A program made the translations under genes and the position numbers. Under the pieces are notes generated by a model that saw only the letters and a list, made by a program, of their open reading frames with translations, searched no databases and had not been told where the DNA came from. Of a DNA stretch of 64,000 nucleotides, positions 37,577 to 45,700 are shown one piece after another (within the stretch, counting starts at the first letter, position 1; each line of letters begins with the position of its first letter). Origin of the DNA: Niastella caeni. GTDB taxonomy: Bacteria; Bacteroidota; Bacteroidia; Chitinophagales; Chitinophagaceae. The stretch covers positions 186,001-250,000 of the forward strand of contig NZ_STFF01000007.1 in NCBI RefSeq assembly GCF_004834005.1, in the 5' to 3' direction.

Positions 37577-38152
37577 ATGGGAATAGATACAGGTAAATTA
37601 CTAACCAATGCTCAAATCAATGATTTGGCTGTTAACAACGGTTATGAATACCGGGTTTTGAAATCAATTATCCAGGTTGAAAGCGGTCAGCATGGATTCC
37701 ACCCGGTTACCGGAAAAATTATTATACAGTTTGAACCGTCATGGTTTAAGCGGCTTTATAAAGGCTGGGCGGGAGAAACCAGGCATATAACCTGGCAAAG
37801 CAATAAAGTAGGCAACCAGAATGCCGAGTGGAAAGCCTTTAACAGTGCGTTTGCAGTAAATGCTGATGCCGCTATGAAAAGTACATCGATCGGCATGATG
37901 CAGCTAATGGGCTTTCACTACGCCGAAACAGGATTTAAAAAGGTGGGCGATATGTGGGATTTCGCAAAAGAAAGTGAATATAATCAGGTATTACTTGCCA
38001 TTAAATGGATCAAAACAGTGCGCTCTCTCGACTTAGCCATCAAAAACAAAGACTGGCAGAAAATAGCATATTACTATAACGGAGCAAATTACCGGTCTTT
38101 TCGTTACGACACCCGGCTGTTTTCGGCCTACAGGCTTACAGGAGATTATTAA
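37577..38152 (+). CDS. N-acetylmuramidase-family endolysin
   Basis: The 191-residue product matches the N-acetylmuramidase family (PF11860) from end to end: YEYRVLKSIIQVESGQHGFH with probable catalytic E35, GKIIIQFEPSWFKRLY, STSIGMMQLMGFHYAETGF, and the C-terminal YYNGANYRSFRYDTRL. It should cleave peptidoglycan. It has no signal peptide, so it needs a holin or lysis to reach the wall, consistent with the holin-like gene just upstream. Such genes are typical of phage or phage-derived lysis cassettes. Confidence 0.85.
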   Translation: MGIDTGKLLTNAQINDLAVNNGYEYRVLKSIIQVESGQHGFHPVTGKIIIQFEPSWFKRLYKGWAGETRHITWQSNKVGNQNAEWKAFNSAFAVNADAAMKSTSIGMMQLMGFHYAETGFKKVGDMWDFAKESEYNQVLLAIKWIKTVRSLDLAIKNKDWQKIAYYYNGANYRSFRYDTRLFSAYRLTGDY

Positions 38153-38205
38153 TGGAGCAGGTTGGGTTGTGAGCAGATCCAGGGCTTGCCAAAACATTCT
38201 GGTAA

Positions 38206-38445
38206 ATCAGATGGCTTCAAAATGCAATTTATTTCAGGGACAAGGGCCGGTGCTCATTTTGCTGGACGGACATAAGCAAACTAGTAAATCTTGACGCAAA
38301 ATATAATTTTGATCATATTGTTCCTCTTGATTTGTTCGGAGTTAATGATCCAACGAATATCCAATTAGTGTGTAAAGATTGCAACTTAAAGAAATTAAAC
38401 AGGAACACGGACGTCGGGAAAAAATATCAAGAGTGGTTTATATAA
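38206..38445 (+). pseudogene. remnant of an HNH endonuclease
   Basis: An open frame without start codon encodes about 79 residues that contain the core of an HNH nuclease: FRDKGRCSFC, the beta-beta-alpha start FDHIVPLDLFG, and NIQLVCKDCNLKK. The CxxC...CxxC pairs for the structural metal are intact. The N-terminal part is missing and a stop lies just before (38203-38205). HNH nucleases are common in mobile elements; this one is probably left from an integrated element. Confidence 0.75.
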
Positions 38446-38548
38446 TCGAGTATAGCATCCAGAGATTCGTTCAATGAAATCGTTTCAAAGAAACCATATT
38501 AAATATAATCGACTATTTGCAACTATTTATACCCCATTTTACGGATTA

Positions 38549-38622
38549 TCAACGGCTTAATCTTTAGTAAAGTTTTTAATTCTTCCCGCAACTGGTTTGA
38601 ATAAACTCCAATCCGGATCACA
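38549..38622 (+). other. att-like arm plus tRNA-Arg 3' end, copy 2
   Basis: It aligns gap-free with 32559-32632 and ends TCCAATCCGGATCACA, which equals the 3' end of the intact tRNA-Arg at 28929-28946. It probably marks the outer end of an element integrated at that tRNA. Confidence 0.7.
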
Positions 38623-38625
38623 AAG

Positions 38626-38655
38626 AAGCTTCACAGAAACGTGGAGCTTTTTTTT
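38626..38655 (+). terminator. terminator after the third tRNA-end duplication
   Basis: Stem AAGCTTCAC/GTGGAGCTT (one G-T pair), loop AGAAAC, followed by a T-run. Confidence 0.85.
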
Positions 38656-38731
38656 GCCCGTAGCTCAATTGAATAGAGCATCCCGACTCGCGGAGTCGGG
38701 ATGGTTTCAGGTTTGAATCCTGACGGATGGG
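38654..38731 (+). pseudogene. defective tRNA-Arg-like sequence
   Basis: The order TAGCTCAATTGAATAGAGC (D arm), TCAGG/CCTGA T arm with loop TTTGAAT and acceptor remnants CCCG/CGG follows a tRNA-Arg. The anticodon arm is replaced by a 21-nt palindrome (38681-38701, TCCCGACT/AGTCGGGA with loop CGCGG), which leaves no 7-nt anticodon loop, and the acceptor stem is mismatched. It should not be a working tRNA. Confidence 0.75.
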
Positions 38732-38966
38732 AAAGTAATCACCGGTCTGCATGACTATAAGTTGCAGTTGCCGGTAATATCTTTCCAATGCTGCTTCTTC
38801 CTGCGTGTACTGGCATAAAATGCGCAAGACTCCCGTTATCTTTAGCTATCTCCAAAATTGTCTTTTGTGCTACTTTACCCCGATCAATGCCAATACCTCC
38901 GTTATAGTAGAAAATATCCCTTCACCGGCATGCATTTAAAATCCAACGGTTATCTATACAGTACCA

Positions 38967-39000
38967 TTTGTTAACCTGGGTTAGCCAACTGTTAACTTAT
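38967..39000 (+). promoter_or_regulatory. possible promoter/operator of the TULIP-like operon
   Basis: Two GTTAAC palindromes (38970-38975, 38991-38996) are exactly 21 bp apart, two helical turns, 58-84 bp before the first start codon. A TTTG (38967-38970) and TAACTTAT (38993-39000) overlap them and could be weak -33/-7 boxes. Confidence 0.35.
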
Positions 39001-39053
39001 ACCAATAACCGTAAAATGCTTTCCTAAATTGCTTCCAATCTAAATATAAAACT

Positions 39054-40469
39054 ATGCTCCAAAGTACCGATGAGGTAATCCTTAGAATGGCCTGGAAGCG
39101 ATTGTGGACGCCTGATACCCTGTATTACCTGCCCAATGTAATGGCCAATGGCGTGCAAAGCGGTAGTTTCACAATTCCTCCACTCGAAGGTTCGCCAATA
39201 GACAAGCTTGGCCCTATTCAGCTTTTTAAAAATGATGTACTGGGTTATATCTCCCTAATCATGGAAAATAGCAGGATCAACGGCTTACCCTCTATTGCTG
39301 ACCGTGGTTTAACATATGATGATTCAACACACACTTTAACCCTTTCTGTTGCATTTGACCAACTTTTATACAGGGGAAATTATGAAGTAGATTCAGGTGG
39401 TGTAACAGGGTGTGCCATAGCAGCTGCCAATAATATTTTAAATATGTTCAACAGCGTCAATTTTGGCAACAACGATGATAATATTGACCTGGCTTACCAG
39501 TACCGCGATACCTTATCAAAACCTGATAATCCGAATGGCAATGTTCTGGTTGATATATTCTATAACCAGAACAATACTTTGAACACGATTGTGATGGCAG
39601 AAAATGCAGAAATTAACGGACAGCCAAATCCTGCCAATGGTTTTTTTCAGGATCGATGGCTACACGAGAAAACCGGTGATAAGGATACCTCCTTTTTTAT
39701 GAAACAAACCTCCGAAGCTGCCAACAACCCTGATAATCAGGGTACCGGTTTCAACGATGATGATTATAATGGCCATGGCTTTTATATGACATATGCACTT
39801 ACCGTCGAAGCATTGGAACTGATAAAGCTGGGCGATCCGAGAGGCCAGGAACTTTATGATGCTTTATATAATAGTCCGTCAGCGGATGTAAAAAGCAAGG
39901 CGGGTTCCGATAGTTCCATTATGGACGAAGCAGAAGCTTATTATGGCGATAGTATTAATAATTTCATGGAATACGTACAAAAGGGTGGATCTGTGAGTCT
40001 TTCCGGTGAAGAAAGAGATGCTTCGATTAAACATAAAGCCGGCTTGCGTGAACAGGCTAAAGCAAAAGTAGAAAGAGACTACCAGGATTGGATTGCCAAT
40101 AACCGGTACGAAGAATATAATAAAAAATCAACCCAATTTGCTTCAGTAAACGACGTCGTTCAGGTAACAGGATATTTCTCAGATACGTTTGATTCTCCCG
40201 CTGTTACTATAACAGCTACAGTAAAAACCGTGGATGGTAACCTGGTGGTGACCATAAACGAAATTGATGCAGACATACCTCAATTGCATGTTATTCTGTA
40301 TCCGGATATCGCCTCGGATCTTAATACAGAAGTACAAAATATGGTGGCGAATGCTTCCTTTTTAATCAATCTTTTAAAAAACAATATTGAGGGTGGCTTG
40401 AATAGCGATGATGTTAAAAATTATCTGAGCGACCGGTTTAATCAGGCCATTGAGGAGATATTCGGTTAA
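39054..40469 (+). CDS. hypothetical protein, TULIP-like end domains; first gene of a six-gene operon
   Basis: The 471-residue product has no signal peptide. The N-terminal third has the pattern of TULIP/takeout-type lipid binders (RINGLPSIADRGLTYDDSTH, LTLSVAFDQLLYRGNYEV). The middle (about 120-330) is polar, Asn/Asp-rich and includes HEKTGDKDTSFFMK and ELIKLGDPRGQELYDALYN. A charged helix (about 320-365) leads to a C-terminal beta region (VTITATVKTVDGNLVVTINE) and a final amphipathic helix (VKNYLSDRFNQAIEEIF). The family is unrecognised; the TULIP suggestion is an inference from strand and helix pattern. It is followed after 32 bp by another such gene. Confidence 0.65.
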   Translation: MLQSTDEVILRMAWKRLWTPDTLYYLPNVMANGVQSGSFTIPPLEGSPIDKLGPIQLFKNDVLGYISLIMENSRINGLPSIADRGLTYDDSTHTLTLSVAFDQLLYRGNYEVDSGGVTGCAIAAANNILNMFNSVNFGNNDDNIDLAYQYRDTLSKPDNPNGNVLVDIFYNQNNTLNTIVMAENAEINGQPNPANGFFQDRWLHEKTGDKDTSFFMKQTSEAANNPDNQGTGFNDDDYNGHGFYMTYALTVEALELIKLGDPRGQELYDALYNSPSADVKSKAGSDSSIMDEAEAYYGDSINNFMEYVQKGGSVSLSGEERDASIKHKAGLREQAKAKVERDYQDWIANNRYEEYNKKSTQFASVNDVVQVTGYFSDTFDSPAVTITATVKTVDGNLVVTINEIDADIPQLHVILYPDIASDLNTEVQNMVANASFLINLLKNNIEGGLNSDDVKNYLSDRFNQAIEEIFG

Positions 40470-40501
40470 ATCCATCTCACCGGCTTTTAAAATTATTCAA
40501 T

Positions 40502-41725
40502 ATGAGTTTTGATATCGCAGTTGGCGTAAACCAACGCCAGTTGAATCAATGCAGCCAGGACCTTGTTGCATCTGTTCCCGGATTATTTTCCGGTTCTGGG
40601 TCCGACCCCTCATACCCGGGCATCAGCATGACCTGGAATACTATTGAGGCGCCTGTATTTAATTTATCGCCGGCTGGTTTCACCATCGGGCCTAAACAGG
40701 AAATTGTAAAAACCGGAATGCAGTTTTTTACTGACCAGCTTGCGCCCTTTGATGTTAATTTTTCCAACCTTCAGATCATTTTGGAACAAAAAGATGGTGA
40801 TAAAATACAGTTAAATATAAACGTTACACTTAGTTGCTTCCTGTATGTCCTGGATAATAAATTAAACCTGGGAATTGATCATGCCAGTTATGAACACCTG
40901 CCCGATCCCATGGAAAACATTTTTGTAAGCAAGTATGTAATGCCGCAATTGCTTGATGTTGCGGCAGAAACGCTTGCAGGATTAAGCATTCCATCGCCTG
41001 ATTTAGCAGGAATAACACTTTCTCCGATCGTGGCCACAATAGAAGGCGGGTCTATCATTGCCATAACAAACCTTTGGAGTAATGGTCCCGCTGCTATCCC
41101 TGAAGCTTTTCCATGGCCTGAAGATGACTTTTTTGCTTTACTAAGTAATAAGGCTTTACAGGCAGTAACGAATATAGAAGTTGGTACAAAAAATATTTCT
41201 GGCAGTGGTAGTGTGGGTACCGATGTGGGAGGTGCAAGTTATAGTTATTCTATTAATATCCTAAATCCGGTTGTTAATATAAACGGTAATGCTGTTGATA
41301 TGAATTTCGGAGTTAACGGAAATGTATCGGCATCAGTTACTGTATTTTTTCTACCTATTGGAGTGAACTATGATGTGGAGGGCGGACCCGCTCCCGGGGC
41401 CACTGCGCAACTGGAACCTGTGGGAAACAGCTCTATGAATATAATAGTGCGAAGCATCAACCCATTTACTTTTCTGTTAAAGCCAACCGGTAGTATCTGG
41501 CAAAAAATATTATCGGCCATTACATGGCCTATTACCCAGTCTATTGCAGCGGTGGCTACACCAATAGCAACAACCTTTATACAGAATATCAACTTCGAAA
41601 CATACCAGTTGCCTGGTTATGGGGTTAGCATCAACAATGTATCGATACAGTTCACGCCTCAAATAAACAAGGTAGATAACCGGATGGGGATGCTGTGTAT
41701 TGTGGGCGCATTAAAAACAAGTTAA
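40502..41725 (+). CDS. hypothetical protein, probable TULIP-superfamily (P47/BPI-like) lipid binder
   Basis: The 407-residue product has no signal peptide. It starts DIAVGVNQRQLNQCSQDLVA, like the first helix of P47/OrfX-type TULIP proteins, and continues with long beta-strands (NLQIILEQKDGDKIQLNINV, VVNINGNAVDMNFGVNGNVS), a hydrophobic helix (SAITWPITQSIAAVATPIAT) and a final strand pair (YGVSINNVSIQFTPQIN). TULIP proteins hold lipids in a hydrophobic groove. The assignment is from pattern only. It is the second gene of the operon and ends just before the metallo-hydrolase gene. Confidence 0.6.
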   Translation: MSFDIAVGVNQRQLNQCSQDLVASVPGLFSGSGSDPSYPGISMTWNTIEAPVFNLSPAGFTIGPKQEIVKTGMQFFTDQLAPFDVNFSNLQIILEQKDGDKIQLNINVTLSCFLYVLDNKLNLGIDHASYEHLPDPMENIFVSKYVMPQLLDVAAETLAGLSIPSPDLAGITLSPIVATIEGGSIIAITNLWSNGPAAIPEAFPWPEDDFFALLSNKALQAVTNIEVGTKNISGSGSVGTDVGGASYSYSINILNPVVNINGNAVDMNFGVNGNVSASVTVFFLPIGVNYDVEGGPAPGATAQLEPVGNSSMNIIVRSINPFTFLLKPTGSIWQKILSAITWPITQSIAAVATPIATTFIQNINFETYQLPGYGVSINNVSIQFTPQINKVDNRMGMLCIVGALKTS

Positions 41726-41736
41726 AAGCAATATTC

Positions 41737-42762
41737 ATGTCATTATTTTTTATTCGCTTACGCTTTGAGTTTAAACGCAAAATTGTATTTCTTTTTCTTT
41801 TCACAGTAACCCTGGGCATTCATGCCCAAACTGTTACTGCGCTTAGTAATGGTGCACTCACTGGTCCTGAGATGAGTGTTTACTTTCTGGATGTTGGACA
41901 AGGCAATTGCCAGCTTATTAAATTGCCAAACGGCAAATTTATGCTATATGATTGCGGAACCACTTCCTCAAGTGTTGATCCCAAGGTAATAGCCGCAAAG
42001 ATTACGGCAATAACCGGCGGAAATGATATTGGGACCATATTTCTTTCACATCCCGATGCCGATCACATCAGCATGATACCGGATATTAAAGAAGCAAAAA
42101 ATCCGTTGTACGTTCATATAAGCGGCAATCAATCTGATTATTCCGGGATTTTGGGCACGTGGTTTAGTGGGCTGCCCTCTACTACAAATGTGGTTACCTA
42201 TACTTCAAATTACTTCAACTCAAAGCCTATAACGAAAGTTGATGGCGACTCCACCGTGAATATTTATATGATTGCAGCGAACGTAGCCGGTGATGCAAAC
42301 ACTAAAAGTCTTGTCATTTCCATTGATTTTAATAGCTCGAATGTTATGCTTAGCGGCGATGCAACAGCCACTACTGAAAGATGGATCCTGAAAAAATGGG
42401 ACTATACTTCATTGCAATCAACAATCCTTGCTTTCGGCCATCATGGTTCCAATCATTCCTCGAGCAAAAATTTTCTGCTGGCAGTAAAACCCAATATTGG
42501 AATATTTTCTGCCAGTGCCCAGCATACAGGTTACGGGCATCCCCGGTGTTCAATAGTTGATGTGGTTGAAAAATTGGTGGATTCAAATGGGAAAAGTGGT
42601 TGTACCATTCCCATGCATCAAATAGATTGCTATGTAGACAAGACGACAGGCTATGTATTTGAAGAAAATGACCTGGGTATATTCGTTACTTATGATCAGG
42701 GTAACATTCTTTTTCGTACGGATGGCCTCGACTACACAGTACTGGTTGATAAATTGAAATAA
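41737..42762 (+). CDS. secreted ComEC-like metallo-beta-lactamase-fold hydrolase
   Basis: The frame opens inside the previous gene (41695), but the ATG at 41737 gives a signal peptide with basic n-region and hydrophobic core (KIVFLFLFTVTLGI, cleavage after HAQ); 341 residues. The MBL fold resembles the C-terminal domain of ComEC: MSVYFLDVGQGNCQLIKLPN, metal ligands in SHPDADH (H105, D107, D109, H110), SGDATATTE, GHHGSNHSSS and GYGHPRC. Such enzymes are hydrolases or nucleases acting outside the cytoplasm. It is the only product of this operon with a clear export signal. Substrate unknown. Confidence 0.85.
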   Translation: MSLFFIRLRFEFKRKIVFLFLFTVTLGIHAQTVTALSNGALTGPEMSVYFLDVGQGNCQLIKLPNGKFMLYDCGTTSSSVDPKVIAAKITAITGGNDIGTIFLSHPDADHISMIPDIKEAKNPLYVHISGNQSDYSGILGTWFSGLPSTTNVVTYTSNYFNSKPITKVDGDSTVNIYMIAANVAGDANTKSLVISIDFNSSNVMLSGDATATTERWILKKWDYTSLQSTILAFGHHGSNHSSSKNFLLAVKPNIGIFSASAQHTGYGHPRCSIVDVVEKLVDSNGKSGCTIPMHQIDCYVDKTTGYVFEENDLGIFVTYDQGNILFRTDGLDYTVLVDKLK

Positions 42763-42785
42763 ATCTCATCTCTGAAAACTGAATT

Positions 42786-45700
42786 ATGAACCTGGATACT
42801 TTATTTGATCTCATTACCGATCCCAAATGGTATAACGGAACTTCGTTACAACTTCCATGCGATGCAATTGATGGCAATGGAAGTATATATTCACTGATCA
42901 ATACCTGGTGTGGTAACACATTGAGCATAACCGGCATCATTCAGCAACCAAAAAAGGTCAATAATACGGTGCCTCTTTCAGGGGTTATGAGTTTGTTAAA
43001 TGTAAACAACCAGGTCGTAAACAATATAGTATTTTCCATTATAGATAAAAACGGGCAGCCTGCCAAAGAAGGTGACCCCGCCTTATTTATAGAGTTTCCA
43101 CTTCCTGGAAACTGGACTTTCGCTTTATCTTTTCCCCTTCTTGCAGAAACATTTTTTTCAAATCTCAACTTTCAATCATCCGCTTTCCTGCTTAGTTCCT
43201 ATGAACAGAAAGCCGGGCCTGTATATCCTGCGTTGAAACCAGGTCTTAACTTTTCATCTGCATCATTATTTACAAACGATGGAATACTTGGCAAAGTAAC
43301 TTCCTTACTGGGTACAGGGCAACTCATATCTATAAGCGGCGCCATCGGTATATTGGCAGGGAATATATATAACCTGAATAGTCTGCAACCTGGTATAGAT
43401 ATTTCATCGCCGGTACAAAATATCCCACTGGCCAGCTTTCTAACGCTGCCGGTATCATTAGCCTGTAAGACGTTTATAATAGAGCCATCAAAAGAATTTT
43501 CGGCTGAGTTATTGCTGATTAGCCAGATAACTATTGGCACCGAACCACCTATTCAGGTTTCTGTTGATATAAGTAATTTAGGCAAAGTATTGGTTTTTGA
43601 TGCAGGAACTGCAGATTTTGCACAGCATACCCTCGAACAACTGGCTGACTTTTTAAATAATGCGCCTGTTGGCGAAGAACTCAAAAAGTATGTAAAAGAT
43701 CTAAGTAAGTATGTTACCCTTAAAGGAATCCGCATTTACCTCACAACATCCTTGATCAACAAAAATTTATCCCAGGCCTTCAGTGCGGTGGCAGTTGATA
43801 TTGGTACAATCAGTGAATGGGATGTGCTTCCCGGTTATTTCAACCTGGAAAAATTCGATGCGACCTTTATGGTCAATAACATCGTAACAAACCCGCAGAT
43901 TACCACAATTGTAAATGGTGACGTAAAGCTGGTCGATGGTATTGAATTATTGCTCAGCGCCAGTTTTCCGGATCCTTCCTTTGATGTGCAACTTGAGCCG
44001 GATAGCACTATACAGCTTTCGCAATTGCTTAAAAAATTTTTCCCGGAAGCCTCCGGTTTCCCGGATCTGGTATGTAATGAGTTGGATGTAAGCGGTACAC
44101 CCGGAGAAAACATCTATGCACTTTCGGCCGGTTTTACAGGCGACTGGAAGATCAACTCAGGGATTCGCGAAATAAAATTAGTACAGGCTGTACTTACACT
44201 TAATTACGATGAAAGCAACAGCCCCTCTACCAGCGGTTCAATTGATGCAAGGGCTCAATTTATAACCGACAGCAAAAGTGAAAGTATTAACGAGTTTGAT
44301 GTAACCTGGGCTATACCAGGCAATTTTCAGCTCCAGGGCAATTTTCCTGATATAGATCTTACAAAACTGGCAGTGGAAATTGTTAATGAAGCTGATCTTT
44401 CATTACCGGCTGATTTTCCGCAACTGAATCTCAAAAATTGCCAGGTTACATTTGCAGTACTAAATCCGCAGGGAGGCAATCAACCCCAGGGAACTGAATA
44501 TGATTTTTCATTAACCGCTGAAGTTGATATTGATAATACATCGTTGGGACTTGTTTTTGAAATTCAGAAGAATGATTTAGGATGGGGATGCATAACCGGT
44601 ATCTGGACCTCGAACTGGCAATGGTCTCCGGCACAACAATGGCCTTCTGTTTTTGGAGATATCCTCGAAGGCATAGCATTTTCTAAAACCGGTCTTATAA
44701 TATCATCGATTGTTAACCCTTCTGTTACATTAAAAAATCCACCATCTCCCATACCTGCTACAATAGGCAAAGGCGTTACTTTTTTTACCAGCATTGATTT
44801 CGGTGGATCTGCATTAAAGGTGCTGCATAAATTTTTCCCCGATGCAAATGGTATTAGTTTTTACGCTTACCTCGCTATACCGCTAAGTAATTCTGAATTT
44901 ATCGGCCAGATCGGTACGCCTTCTGCAACACAAAAATACTCGTTCGACGGCCTTCTGTTCATTATCTCACCAGCTAATAAATCTTTTTCTTTACAAACAG
45001 GCGTTACCTTTTCCTTTACAGAGATCGCGGGGCCGAATAAAGGCAATACAGTTAAACTTGACTTTGTTGGTGGCGGTACGTTGAACCTGGAAGGTGAATT
45101 CGATTTGTATTTCGTGTTGCGGGCAGATGTGGAAATGCAAAACGTAGAAATGGTAAAGCGTTTGCAGCAGTATACCAACGCTAAATTGGCAAAACAGCTG
45201 AATTTGGCTAGAGACTCTGGTCCGGGATGGAAGGATCCTTTAGGGCTGCAGGGAATTACCATTGAAGATTTCTGGGGTGAAGTTGGTGTATCGGCAGAAG
45301 GTGAATTGTTCTTTGGGTTTGGAGGCAATGTTGGTATTGGCGAAACCGATCCGGTAGAGTTGGAAATGGACCTTGTTGGAGGTGTATTGGATGGCGGAGT
45401 GCCTGAGCTTAATGCCTTTGTTTTTAAGCTGATTGAAACTGATAAAACAAAGGCGATTCAACTTACCAGCCTCATACAGGAGTTTACTACCCTGAATGTA
45501 AGCTGGGTACCTGTACTGAATGGCATCAGCTTTAAAGAGTTTCAGTTATACATAGTGCTTGATCCAAACGGATGGATAAACCCGGCAACCCACACCCTTT
45601 ATAACATGGGTTTTTATTCAAGCGGCGACATCATTTTTTATGGGTTTGAAGCTGTTTTCGATATAGAAATCTATTTTAACACCGGTATCAAAGCTTCGGG

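Larger units (their letters stand above)
38446..39053. other. 608-bp stretch with att-like end, terminator, defective tRNA and operon leader
   Basis: It contains the features at 38549, 38626 and 38654, and the upstream region of the 39054 operon. A 60-codon open frame on the minus strand (about 38742-38921) has no start and no recognised family. No real gene is supported. Confidence 0.6.

Noticed and set aside
36358..38152. A complete prophage
   Set aside because: Only lysis-type genes and an HNH relic are present; no capsid, tail, terminase, portal or integrase gene is seen.
38618..38827. 69-codon minus-strand open frame across the defective tRNA
   Set aside because: It is the antisense of the terminator and tRNA-like sequence.
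38742..38921. 60-codon minus-strand frame (VAQKTILEIAKDNGSLAHF) upstream of the novel operon
   Set aside because: It looks somewhat protein-like but has no start codon and no family I recognise; it could be a gene relic but is not supported enough to list.
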